Source of the DNA: Pyronema omphalodes
Lineage: Eukaryota; Ascomycota; Pezizomycetes; Pezizales; Pyronemataceae
NCBI GenBank assembly: GCA_024516155.1
Contig: JAJJXM010000100.1
Span: 62,001 to 126,000 of the forward strand
Direction: 5' to 3'
DNA: 64,000 nt
Position numbers and translations under genes: made by a program. The notes below the pieces were generated by a model. That model did not search any database, was not told the DNA's origin, and saw nothing but the letters and a program-made list of their open reading frames with translations. Of the stretch, positions 12,701 through 23,257 are shown one piece after another (the stretch's first letter is position 1; each line of letters begins with the position of its first letter).

Positions 12701-14313
12701 CTTATCGTTCCATCTTTGACGGCCGAAAGAAGCAAAAAAGACGCACATTCCTTATGCTAAAAAGACGTCTCATACAGAGTGGTCGCTTCCGTGAACGTAG
12801 GCTGCAACGCCCTGAAAAAAACGTTAGCAGTAGAAATTGCAGCTCGGTAGATTTCCTGTAACACGAACGAGTTGAAAGCCTCAGTCGATAGGTACCCGAA
12901 CTCTGGAGGCGACTTACAAGGTAGTATGAAGGTAGACATTTTACCCCTCTTCACAACGGTAGGCTGCATTATAGATTCGATCGGATGAAAGCCACAATTC
13001 CGTATGACATTACATCGACACAGACGGGGCAATTACCCAAATCGATGGATGCTGGAATGAAGATACTGTTCGAAATATTTCTGGCGTAAAGTACAAGATT
13101 GTATTACTTACCACAGATAAAGGTGGAAGTATATGGATATAGTTGAAGCGCAAGGTGACCGCTGCTCGTGCCGGGTTGTAACATCGCCGCATTCCAGGGC
13201 TTGGCATACCCCGCCGGGCCAAACTTCATCGCTATCCGCACCGGTAGCTAAAGGTCAAAAATGCACAGATATTGACCGACTTTGATGGAATTTATCAGAT
13301 GATAAAGAATCTACAGTTTCACCGGCAAACAGGGTGCATCATCATATTCTGTGTTTGTAATTACGATTCACGCGGACAAGACACGCAAGTCAAGGTGGCT
13401 GAGTGAACATCGGCATCGTGAAGACCAATTTTTCCACGAGATATATTCAAATCTGCTAAATAGGCTGATAAATTATCCATATTTGCCAAGACAGAAGTGT
13501 TCATCAGTTTTGCCGCTGGTTCAAGTTTCATTAAAACAGTCAAGTGCGATGTCTATCAAAGGTGCTTAGAAATCCAATCTTTCGCCCGAGATCTGGAGGA
13601 GATTGAAATCCGATAGCAGCATTCCATTCCACGAAATCTTGATTGCTTTTCGTTTTCGTCCGCGTGTATCGATCCGAGTTACAGCCCAAACGAGAATTAC
13701 GGAGGCCGATGGCGTAGATGAGCATCTCGGAAGCAGCCATTTGCAATTGGACCGGATAATCGGTAGGGCATGAAGAAGTAGTTTCGACCAGACGAAATTA
13801 CTGAATCACGAGATATCGCGGCTTGTGTAGCTCTTTTGAGTACTTTCAGAAATTCGTCCCCACACGCGCACAATCAACACCAGTCAGTCAATTGGCTCAT
13901 AGTTTTTCAAAAACCCACTGAATATCGCATATTAAGTATTTTATTATATTTAGTACAATTGTATACTCAGTTGTGAATATGTACGTTACAAAAGTCGGTC
14001 GCCAAGACAGTTCGAGTGAGATCACGGGATCCGATAGCCGCTCACCGCTGAGACCGACGTCATTTCCGCGGTCCGCGCGTCACATACATCGCGAAGTTCT
14101 GCCTTATTCAAGGAAAATACAAATCTTTGAAAAAGTCCAATAACAGAAGCTATTGATTGAATTCATGCAAAAGAGTAGCTGTTTTGTAAACTCACACAGG
14201 TTTCCACCGTTCCACGAGTTAACATTTTTCACTTTCACAAAGCGGTGGGCGAAAATCAACTTCTATTCGAACTCTAAAAGACATTATGACCTCAGATTTC
14301 TGACACGTACAAG
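9745..14313. other. 4.5 kb unresolved stretch; possible multi-exon minus-strand gene
   Basis: No frame here is recognisable. Several good splice donors lie on the minus strand (GTAAGT near 13106, 12908 and 11056; GTACGT near 12697), and moderately long minus-strand frames occur at 13540-13746, 11632-12003 and 11321-11596. This is compatible with a fragmented or intron-rich gene read leftwards, but I could not chain the pieces into one phase-consistent protein or see a family motif. Transcript data would decide. Confidence 0.3.
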
Positions 14314-14777
14314 CTAAAAAAATATTCCAGCAATGGAACCCGCGTACTCGTGTAAAAACCCTCCGTTGTAGCACCCAAATCCAGAATATCCAACTTCTCG
14401 CCAGCGCCAGTTCACGCTCATTCCATGCGTATCTCCCCTTGCTCTCTTGCTTTCATAAATCGTCCGGCAAAGGTCTGAATGGCCTAATCGGATATACAGT
14501 CTGTACACACACTGGCCTAAGTTGACTAAACTGTTAGCCCATCTTTAATTAACATCGTGTTTCAGTTGTTCACTTACCTATTCAGCTTCCTAATGCTGAT
14601 AGATAACTGGGGATCAGTCTCCTCCTCCTCCCTGTCAGTCCAGTATTCATGGGCCCAAGCTAAAATGCCAAGAAGCATCAAGACGATAAAAATTATGATT
14701 AGAGGGCGACTATCTGCTCCAAAAGGGTCGAAACCGCGATCTGTCGTAGGGGCGGCTTGTGCAGGTACAGCGGGCAT
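14314..14777 (-). CDS. hypothetical single-pass membrane protein, two exons
   Basis: ATG at 14777 opens a frame with a short N-terminus, one strongly hydrophobic segment (PLIIIFIVLMLLGILAW), then an acidic patch (DREEEETD). Near 14576 the frame meets a good donor (GTAAGT). Skipping 47 nt to the acceptor CTAACAG keeps a long open frame down to a TAG at 14314, giving about 138 residues. The layout (short tail, one membrane segment) suits a type II membrane protein. The second exon has no recognisable motif, and the real gene may use other exons in the unresolved stretch to its left. No function is proposed. Confidence 0.35.
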
Positions 14778-14809
14778 CGTGGTTACCAATCGTTCGGTGT
14801 CTCGTTGAG

Positions 14810-15817
14810 GGCTTTAAAAGAGGTTATGTTGATGGAGGAGGTGGAGACGGTATGGATTGAACGTGGGGCTGGGGGGATTGTCTGCAGATGCGACTGCGGA
14901 GTGGTGGTAGAGCTAGTAGAGAACGGTAGCAGAGGCCGTTAACCTCCTACATTTTTCCATCCGTGAGCCCCTCATATTCCGATAAGAAAACTGGTCAGTG
15001 CTACCATTGTTGTTTGATCAAGAAAGTTTGAAACTATATTAACAAAATTATGAATTCTCTGATTTACCAACGTGAAGAAAACTTTACCAAGTTTCAAGTT
15101 GTTAATTACTGGGTGGAATCACACTTTCTTACTGTCTTACTGTCTTTTACGCGGTGTGACTGGACTGTGGCGATACAAGAAAGACGTTATTTTCGGAATC
15201 ACCGCGTTTATTTATCGAGTTACAATTTTGAGAATTTGAATACCGTCACGCGATATTTAGCTCCATATTTGGCTTCTGTAAACAGTGAGTGTTACCGGAT
15301 GCCTTAAAACGCACGGTAAACCCTAATCAGCAGCCCTGATGACAGGGGTTACAGTATTGTCGCACGCCGAGCAGGGCTTGCATCCAGTTCCTATTTTCCA
15401 AATTTGACTTCGGCACTTCAACAGAAACCGATGGATCTCAATTTTCTGCCTGCTGCTGTGATTGGATGGGCAATTTTAGGTGTTTTTGATTTGATTTTGA
15501 TTTTAATCATACACCGTTCGAGGCCTTTAAGGCCTATGCGGGAAACTAAATCCGTTTTTCCTGTCCTCGTGGCCGAGACCACCTAAAGAGGCTCCCCAAT
15601 CTCCTGCTCCCCGTGACGTCCCCGGAAAAGATAAGTAAATAAAGAAACAACCAAAAAGAAACAAAAAATCCTAATCCCCAGCCGAAACCTGACAGTCCCC
15701 CGTATCGCTCACACCTTCCCCTCTAAAAAGAAAAAAGAAAAAATCGTGAACAGCAAAAGAAAAGTAATGAAAAAATTTACAGTTCGCCCTCCAAGCACCT
15801 GGCCCTTCTGCCCATGC
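14810..15817. other. spacer and probable 3' untranslated end of the LINE
   Basis: No supported gene. The part next to 15818 should be the 3' untranslated region of the minus-strand LINE. No poly-A tail (T run on the plus strand) marks its end, so the LINE boundary is undefined between about 15.3 and 15.8 kb. A small hydrophobic frame at 15404-15586 has no in-frame ATG before 15431 and is not called. Confidence 0.4.
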
Positions 15818-18800
15818 CTATACGTATCTTCTGCCTATCTCCGTTGCAGATAAAAATTCCAAGATCGCTTTCGTGAGTCGATCGTCCCTAAATAAATCCA
15901 CCACCTTAAGCCTTCCTCTCGGCCTTCCCCTCCGTCCCCGTATTCTCTCAACCTCCTCTTTCAACGTCTTGAACTCCTTTCGCCAGCGGGGGCATTCACC
16001 AAACAAATGGCCTCTGGTTTGTCTTTTTTCCGACTGGCACCACCAGCACCGGTCCGACTCTTTTTTCTTAACGCGCACCAGATGGGTGCCGATGAGGGCG
16101 TGGCCTGAAGCAAGCTGGAAGAACACAGCTGCTCGGCGTTTGGGGAGGGAGACCAATTCAGGGCGGATTCCCCATTTTTGGCGGGGGCGGAAGGAACGGC
16201 TGGTCGCTGTTTGTTGCTTAATCCAGCGACGAGTGATAGTCGATGTCGTTTCCGTTGCGATCCGGTTGAGGTGCGCCAGGGAAGCCCACGCCGGAACAGC
16301 ACAAACTGGGTCGTCACACCGTTTAAGCATACGGGAGGCGCAGCGATGCTTCGACGCTTCCTTAGCTACTCGGTCCGCTTCCTCGTTTTCGGGTATATCG
16401 CTGTGGCCCGGGATCCAATGGAATTCCACGTCGATACCGGAGTCAAAGAGGAGGTCGTAGGCTTCGCGGGAGATGAGTTTGGCGAGCTCTTGGCCGGGAC
16501 CGGGGGTGTCAGACTCCAGACGCTTGAGAGCAGCCTGGGCGTCTGAGAATACGATCGCTTTGGTATTCGAGTTGGGGTCCCAGAAGTGATTGGAATGGAA
16601 CTCCTTGAGCCCTCGCCAGATGGCGTAGAGCTCAGCGTCAAACACCTCCGTATGACGACCCAGGTAGTGTTGGGAAGAACGAAAGGCTCCGTTGATGTAG
16701 CGGACTACTCCCGCTCCCGTATGTCCCTCCATTCGAGAGCCATCTGTCCAGATGCATGTCGTGGACGTGAGGTTTCTCCAATTCCGGGCGAAGGTTTCAG
16801 CTTCAGCCCTGGGTGCGATCACCACGGGGAAGCGACGAAAGCGGTCGGGGACTGTAACATTTTCGACTGCTTCGAATCCACATGCTTTTTCCGTGCGTTT
16901 GAGCAGTCGAGTGATAGCCGCAGCGGTCGGGGACGGTTGGATGCCGGTCGAGGGGGGGGCGGGGCGGGGGCGAGTGAGAAGGCGCGACCGAAATTTTGCT
17001 TCTCGGCACTTGATGAGCGCTTCCGCTGGGCATACGGCACTTTCAGCCATCAAGAAGCCGAGCGGGGTCGTTTTGAAGCACCCCGTGACCGCTCGTGCTT
17101 GCTTATTGAGGAGCAGTTGCAGCCTAGCAGTGCGTCCCGAGCTCTTGCCTTTTAGGCGCCGGACTGCGTTAATCTCAGCACCATACATAGCCACTGACTG
17201 GACTACCGCCTTCTGCAGATTAGCAGTGCTCCCCGGAGGGAGTCCCTGAGCACGACAAAGCCTTGCAAGACGAGCATGCTGTTGCCTGGCTTTGGTCAAC
17301 CACTTTTGGTGATGGTGGTTGAGAGTGAGCTTTGGATCGAGCCAAAAGCCGAGCCAACGGATGGCTGACGAGGCGAACGGGATCTGGTGAGGACCTACCG
17401 AGACTGTGACCTCGTCAGGGTTAGCCTCTCCCCTCCGTCGAGAAAAAAGCATGGCTTCCATCTTTTCTTTTTCAAACACCACCGCGTTGGTGGAGGCCCA
17501 CCACGAGCATGCGTTTGCACACCGTTCAAGCTTATCGGAGACCTCCCGAGCAGAATCACCGGTCACGATCCAGGTCACGTCATCGACAAACGACAGGCCT
17601 GTTACGTCGGGGACTCTTGATTCAACATAATCAGCGAGATCGGCTATATAGATCAAGAAAAGGACTGGGGACACGGGGGATCCTTGGGGGAGGCCGGTGT
17701 TCGTCTCGATGGGTGTACATGATTCACCACTTAGTGATATCTCGACTCTTCGATCACTCATAAACGAAGACACCCACCGCACGTAGCATTCATCCATGCC
17801 TGCTCGCCGCATTTTCCGCATAAGGCAGTCTCGATTGACAGTGGGAAAGGCCCCTTTAACGTCCATCATTAGAGCTCCCGCAAGTTTCTGCTTTTCCCAA
17901 GCGAATTCCACCGCCTCAATTAAGACTGCCGCGGCGTCGACGGCGGAGCGACCTCTTCTCCCACCAAACTGCGCAGCGTGAAAAGCGTGCAGCCTCTCGG
18001 CCTCCTCCGCGATGAGGGTGGCGACGACCCTCTCAACTAACTTTCCCAGACAGCTTAAAAGAGAGATGATACGGAAACTCTTCGCTTTGCGGTAGGAAGT
18101 CTTTCCCGGCTTGGGGATACAGACTCCTTTGGCAGTCTTCCAGTCGGTTGGGTGGAATCCTAGCCGCACGCAGTGATAGACGATGGAAGTCACCCGTTCA
18201 GGGTCCCATCGCATGAGCGCCTTGATAATAGGTACTCCTAACCCGTCACCACCCGGAGCCTTGGAGTTGCTCTGACCGTGGATCGAATCGGAGACCAGTT
18301 CTTGGGTCACTCGGAGGAATCCGCGTCCTGGGGGACCTGCGTTGCCACTGTGACCTGGGTATGGGTTCGGGGGCGGGAAGGAAACGTCAGCAAGCATTCG
18401 ACGTTTGGCATCTTCATCGTCAGCCTGGTTGCCGTGTTCGTCCTCGAGGGATCCAACCACCGCAGCATTTCGCGGTTTGGTTGCGCGAAGGACTTTCCAT
18501 ACCGCCTCTCCGTTGGCTCCCTCCAAGAAAGAAACCCAACACTCTCGCTTGTGGCGACGTTGGGTGCTGAGATAGGCGTTGCGGAGGCGGTGTTCTTCCT
18601 CTATCGAACATTGACCGCGCTTGGCTGCCCTCCGTTTCCGGCCGTACTCGCTGCGTGCTGCTTTAACATCGGGGTGCCACCACTTCTTAGAGCGAGCGGT
18701 GATTCGAATCTTCCTAGCGTGAGCGTTCAGCATGTCTACCAGCTGTTGACGCACCCAAACCACCTCTTCCTCAACGTCGTTCTCGGAGCAGTGATCGGAC

Positions 18801-19475
18801 AGGAGCGGTCTGCGTTCGCTTCGATGGCGATAATCTAACGCCGCTTTCTGCGCTCCTTCGTCACTCTCCAGCCATTCTCCAACCGCCCATCCTCTAGTTG
18901 GGGCGTCGAAGTCCTCGGGGACCGTTACAGAGTCCACTTTCCAGATCAGCGCCTCATGATCGGACGTTGTGGAATGATTCGGGTCATCGAGGAGCTTCGC
19001 AACCACATGGGCTTCAAGTTCCATCGTCGTCAGGACTAAATCGATAACACTATGTCGGATCTGGCCTGTTTGGGTGTGGGTTTCCTTACCATCACCGACA
19101 TAGCGGAGATCGAATGAGTCCATCAGATCTTCCAAGAACTGATGATGGAGTGGCCTCTCGCACAGGGGGTTCCACCTTCTGCTGTGAGCGTTGAAGTCAC
19201 CAGCGAGAATAGTGTCCCGTCCTATAATCCTGCGCCAGTCCGCATTGCGTGCAGGGCGTACTCCATCATCAGTCCGCGGGGCGTCATAAACATTTACAAT
19301 ACGCACTTGTTTATGACCTCTGCATGTGACATCCAGCACCTGGAGGTCACCTTCCCCGGGCGCAGCCAAGTCCTCTCGTGGACGAAGCTGCCACGCCGAA
19401 TCCCGCCGTCTCCCCGTCAGAACCCTTCCTCCCCAGAGGAACTCGTAGGCTGGATGACGCCAACCTTGGAATGTC
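15818..19475 (-). CDS. LINE ORF2, main part: APE endonuclease, RT, RNase H, zinc knuckle
   Basis: Polyprotein that nicks target DNA and reverse-transcribes the element RNA. With the 119 nt at 29250-29132 the frame is 3777 nt, or 1258 residues, with no stop. Order: APE-type endonuclease (LAGDFNAHSRRW, TSDHEALIW); reverse transcriptase (AQFGGRRGRS, GLPQGSPVSPVLF, catalytic SFVDDVTW); RNase H (IWTDGSRMEGHTGAG, DAELYAIW, FSDAQAAL, HWIPGHSDIPENEEAD); then a C-terminal Cys-Cys-His-Cys knuckle (CWWCQSE to HLFGEC). All catalytic motifs look intact. In the genome the frame is split by about 9.7 kb of inserted DNA, so no full-length protein can be made from this copy. Confidence 0.9.
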
Positions 19476-19480
19476 GGGGG
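19476..19480. repeat. left TSD (GGGGG) of the E-family solo LTR
   Basis: Five G residues directly left of TGTGAACC, the inner end of the solo LTR. The matching GGGGG is at 29132-29136. Deleting one copy and the insert restores LINE ORF2 in frame. Confidence 0.85.
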
Positions 19481-20688
19481 TGTGAACCTGGCTATTGAGG
19501 CTTTCAATAGAGAGGCTTATTCGATCAGTTCCGCTTTCGTTCGTAGGTAGATAGCAATAGATATTTCCCAAGAAGCCAGGAAGTCAACTAATCGATCACA
19601 GGCCGAATAAACTTAAGGGTCTCTCTCGAGGTAACTGGTGTAGATAGGTGTAGTCGTAACAAGAGATCAAGTTGCTGATGCTGGAGGAGACGGTGGGGAG
19701 ACTTAGGGTCTTTTATAGACTTTCGTCTACAAGTTCGCCCAGACTTCCCAAGGGAACCAACTTCCAAACTAAGCTTAGCAGATAAGACGTGAGTCAATCC
19801 TTTGACAGATCTGCCGATGGCTCGCATCATGCTATGTGCGCAATTATATTAATTGCTCACTTGCATGATGACCTCGTGTCAGATTAATCCTTGACATTCC
19901 TTGCCGTGCTACCACACCTTCCAATCAGGTATTGGGGTTAAGCGCCTAGTGAAGGGTTTCTCCTCTTGAGCGCATAATGCAATGACTCCTCTGATAATGA
20001 CATGTGAGTCATAAATCTTATGAGTCGTCTTGATCATAGATCTCCCTAGAGAATCTCGATTGCGAGTGAAGGAATCTGACATCACAAGGCAGACTATGCC
20101 TTACCGGAGTGCACTGCCCCGTCACATTCCTGTGTGATGTCATTTGCCCCACCTGCGCGCACTTGCGCGCAGCCACACCCTGGTGTGTACGCAAACGCCG
20201 TCATATCTTGCAGATGGTAGTCATTGGCCTAAGGTCGCGTCATATCAGTTCCATCAACAGTTTCCCTGAGTGGTGTCCCTTGCTGCAGAACGTCGTCTCA
20301 TGCTGTTGCAATCTTGACCCTTGCCCTCAGCTCCACTCCTGTTGGCTGACTAGACTCTGCCTTGTTCCTTGGCCGACTATCCGTCAAACTCAGACCTCGG
20401 ATGATCCTATTCGTCTGCCTTGCATCCTTATGAGAATTCCCTTCTCTTGCAAGCCCTCTGGTAGCCGTGCTTGGTGGAACACAACCTCAAGTATAAGGAG
20501 GTGTCCCCTCGCCGTCGTCTTCTGTCTCCATCAGCGTCGTCTGTAGTTTTCTCATGGGTAAGTCGACACCCATGAGGTAAGTTGATACTCGTTCCCATCC
20601 ATCTTTGATCCTCCCAACTGACAGTGAATAACAGGTAGCGACGCCTCGGGCCGGGATCCTCGTGAGGTCCTTTCGGAAAGTCACGAAT
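19481..20688 (-). mobile_element. E-family solo LTR, larger part (U5 side)
   Basis: The reverse complement is recognisably related to the 5' LTR of element E (38215-39483), for example the block around CTCACGAGGATCCCGGCC, the TATA-containing GTCTATAAAAGACCC, and the terminal CAGGTTCACA. Divergence from E is clear by eye. Together with 28987-29131 it makes a complete LTR of about 1.35 kb in minus orientation with no internal region, so it is a solo LTR left by recombination of a former element. Confidence 0.85.
20684..20688. repeat. left TSD (CGAAT) of element A
   Basis: CGAAT precedes TGTCACAACG, and the same five bases follow the right end of A at 28982-28986. Confidence 0.9.
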
Positions 20689-20939
20689 TGTCACAACGCT
20701 CCCGTGACATGCTCCTGGCCTCCGCCGTCACCACCGCAGGGCTATGGGTGATCGTCATCACCCTAGCAACCTGCTACGCTGTCATGAAGTGAAGGGATAG
20801 GGTTAGGGCAAGGGGCTGGGCCCCTTGCCGAGGATTTTCATATGTTCGGAGTTATTTCTTATTTGGATTTCTTTTAGGTATCACGGCGGCTAGGAAAATG
20901 TTGGAATCTTTTACTTCTCTCTTTTGGTATGTACTCTTT

Positions 20940-21150
20940 CTTTACTATTTGGAATTACGGCGGTTAGCCAGGAAGTTATCTCTTTCGGTACGTACTCTTT
21001 CTTTGCTATTTGGAATCACGGCGGTTAGCCGGTAGTTATCTCTTTCGGTATGTACTCTTTCTTTGCTATTTGGAATCACGGCGGTTAGCCGGTAGTTATC
21101 TCTTTTGGTATGTACTCTTTCCTTGTTATTATTATTATTTGGAATTACGG
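20940..21150 (+). repeat. U3 tandem repeat, roughly 60-bp unit
   Basis: Near-perfect tandem copies carry CTATTTGGAATCACGGCGG followed by TTAGCC and a TATGTACTCTTTC segment; two are almost identical, with degenerate copies on both sides. The same array is in the 3' LTR near 28378-28588 and inverted in B near 31301-31510. Promoter-proximal tandem units in U3 often carry activator sites. Confidence 0.8.
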
Positions 21151-21248
21151 CGTTTAGTTATCTTGCTTTCTTATTTGGAATTACGGCGGTTGGCAAATGT
21201 TGGGGAATGTTGGTCATGTATGTAGTTATCACGGCGGTTAGCATTGGG

Positions 21249-21274
21249 AGCATTCTCCGCAGGCGGAGAATGCT
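21249..21274. promoter_or_regulatory. U3 palindrome just upstream of the TATA box
   Basis: AGCATTCTCCGC and GCGGAGAATGCT are perfect 12-bp arms around AG. The element lies 26 bp before TATAAG (21300-21305) and recurs in the other A/B LTRs. It could be a dimeric activator site or, if transcribed, a hairpin. Confidence 0.7.
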
Positions 21275-21299
21275 GAGTCACGAGTCATGAAGGAACAAG

Positions 21300-21346
21300 T
21301 ATAAGAGGAGGAAATTTGTATGTAGTTTATTTCTTCACGCAATCAA
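21300..21346 (+). promoter_or_regulatory. LTR promoter (TATAAG) and self-priming complement
   Basis: TATAAG at 21300-21305 should place transcription start about 30 bp downstream. ACGCAATCAA at 21337-21346 is then near the RNA 5' end and is the exact reverse complement of the PBS at 22079-22088. Confidence 0.65.
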
Positions 21347-21466
21347 GTTTCTATTTACCACAATCCTATCGACAAAAGTTCCCTTGTGATATCCCATCTC
21401 GCCAAACTCACCTGTGATTTCACAAGCCCACAAACCCTTGCCCATTCCCAACTTACCAGCCTTACC

Positions 21467-21994
21467 TGTCACGGCACACGGCTGACGAGCCGTTGTGTTG
21501 CGTCATCATGTTGTCGTGGTTGTTGATCGACATCGTGCCGTTGTCTTGCCGTGTTGTGTTGCCGTTGTGTTGTTGTGTTGTTGTGTGTGCCGTGCCATGT
21601 TGACTGAGAGACTGATTGATGATGGATGACGTACCACGAGCTGGAGAGCTGTGGCGTCGCAGTTGAATCGATGGAGAACGGAAGCTCATGTAGCGATGAT
21701 TGTATGACGGCCCAGCAAGAGTGCTGGCCGCCCCTTTGTACATAAGGAGGCTTGCCTCCCCGTTGTCGAGATTCTCCATCGAACGTCTTGTGTCTTCTCC
21801 TGACTCCTAATATAAGAATTCCTCTCCTAAGTCCTACGTCACTCTTGTCCTTGTCCCTGTCCCTGTTTAGTGTGCCGTCTGTCTGACGAGCACTTCGGTC
21901 CTTGTCCTGCCGTTCCCCGTTCCGGAACCTGACTAGTCCCTCTTTCCGGTAGTGTTCAGTGTGTCCCTTGAACGTCCGTTCTCGTGTCCCTGAC
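21467..21994. mobile_element. solo LTR G, unrelated family
   Basis: A 528-bp block beginning TGTCACGGCACACGG and ending CCCTGACA, flanked by TTACC at 21462-21466 and 21995-21999. It is absent from the 3' LTR of A and from B, so it is a later insertion. Ends and TSD size fit a gypsy-type solo LTR. No internal copy of this family is in the window, and its transcription direction is unknown. Confidence 0.85.
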
Positions 21995-22078
21995 ATTACC
22001 TAACCCGCCGCCGCCCTCCTCGCCGCCGAAAACCCCGCGCTGCCTGTCGTCAGTAACCGTGGATACGGATTCTGATAT

Positions 22079-22088
22079 TTGATTGCGT
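22079..22088 (+). promoter_or_regulatory. primer-binding site of A, complementary to its own LTR
   Basis: TTGATTGCGT starts two bases after the LTR end. It lacks the TGG expected for a tRNA 3' end and pairs with ACGCAATCAA in the LTR (21337-21346; 3' LTR 28775-28784). Confidence 0.75.
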
Positions 22089-22175
22089 CCTGTGTACGAC
22101 ACCCAACGCGGAACGAAGACCCAGAAAACCCAGAGAACCCAGAAGACCCAGAAAACCCAGAAGAAGGCGCACACA

Positions 22176-23234
22176 GTGGCATCCTTTCAGCTAAAAGAGC
22201 TCGGAGAACATATCGAACAAGAACCGACCGGATCGGCAAGCCCAGTGACCCCCGAACAACCATCCAGACCCCAGACCCCCGAATCACCCGAACTCCCCCA
22301 TACCTCTACCGACGACCCTGCGGAAATGGCGACCCCGGCAGGATTGGGACTTGTCACTCCGGTCACTATGACCCAGGAGCAGTTGAACCAGATCCTCATT
22401 CAACTCCATCGCCCCACGACAAACAGTAACCCCAAGGTGGAAGACCCGGAGCTGTACTACGGTGAACGGACCAAGCTGAGGGCATTCCTGACGCAATGTG
22501 AACTGAAGTTCAATTGTGAAGGGAATAGATTCGACACCGAACAGAAAAAGGTGAACTATGCGAGCTCCCGCTGAAGAGGTAACGCTTGGGCATGGATCGA
22601 GCCGTCCATCAAGGAGGGGAAAAGCGTATACACGACCTGGGAGGCCTTTAAGACTGCTGTCAGTAGGGCTTTCGGGGAAGCCGACTCAAAAGAAGTAGCA
22701 AGAAGAAAGTTCAAGATGATCAGGCAGGGCGCGCGATCCGCCGCTGCATACTGGGCCGAATTTCAAAGGATCAAATCCGATTTAAGATACAATGACGAGA
22801 CCTACATCGATCAATTCAGTGATGGACTAAACACAGACGTCCAACGGCAGTTGGCACTCCTTGATGAACGACCAACGGATCTCACGGAATTCGCCAACAA
22901 GGCCATAGCGTTAGACAACCGACTATTCAACTTCCGAACCCTGAGGACTCGGTATGAACCTCAATTCTATCACCACCCCCATCTTAAGGGGCAGGGACAC
23001 GAATCTCGACTCTCCGACCCCGAACCAATGGAATTAGATTCCACTCGTCGACCGAAACCAAGGGATAGGACGGAGGAGGATAGGCGGAAGGGGAATAACG
23101 AATGTTTTAACTGTGGGAAGGTGGGACACTACGCTGCGAAGTGCCCAAGTAAGAAATTATTCAGAGCAGCGGAAACTACATTGGTAGAGGAGGGACTCGG
23201 TGAGACGTCGGGAAAAGAGAACCCCCAGGAATAA
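22176..23234 (+). pseudogene. element A gag, one nonsense codon
   Basis: Structural protein of the retrotransposon particle. The proposed start is GTG at 22176 (context ACAGTGG); the first in-frame ATG is 22326, but protein similarity to the C gag extends upstream to the GTG. A retrotransposon gag domain is followed by a zinc knuckle (CFNCGKVGHYAAKC, 23101-23145). Codon 22572-22574 is TGA where B has TGT (Cys), a T-to-A change, so only an N-terminal fragment would be made. The frameshift signal at 23210-23257 is preserved. Confidence 0.88.
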
Positions 23235-23257
23235 AAGGAAAAGGTGGATTCCTGGGG
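23210..23257 (+). promoter_or_regulatory. predicted -1 ribosomal frameshift signal (gag to pol), element A
   Basis: In the gag frame, GGGAAAA (23210-23216) fits the X-XXY-YYZ rule. Six bases later CCCCAGGAAT (23223-23232) can pair perfectly with ATTCCTGGGG (23248-23257) around a 15-nt loop. The gag stop (23232-23234) lies at the top of the stem. The -1 frame is open from 23216 into protease. Confidence 0.85.

Larger units (their letters stand above)
20689..22077 (+). repeat. 5' LTR of element A, with nested solo LTR G
   Basis: Starts TGTCA and ends TGATA (TGACA in the related element C). U3 holds the third-gene tail, about 60-bp tandem units at 20940-21150, a 12-bp-arm palindrome at 21249-21274 and TATAAG at 21300. 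A 528-bp foreign LTR sits at 21467-21994. Confidence 0.9.

Noticed and set aside
15404..15586. Small hydrophobic plus-strand ORF
   Set aside because: The listed start is TTG; from the first ATG it is 51 codons without supporting context next to the LINE 3' end.
20940..21150. CRISPR-like regular repeats
   Set aside because: These are tandem U3 units in a eukaryotic LTR without unique spacers, present in all copies of the family.
22083..22175. Gag start at TTG 22083 within the PBS region
   Set aside because: The upstream part is a TQKTQ-type repeat with no counterpart in C, where a stop intervenes; similarity begins at the GTG.
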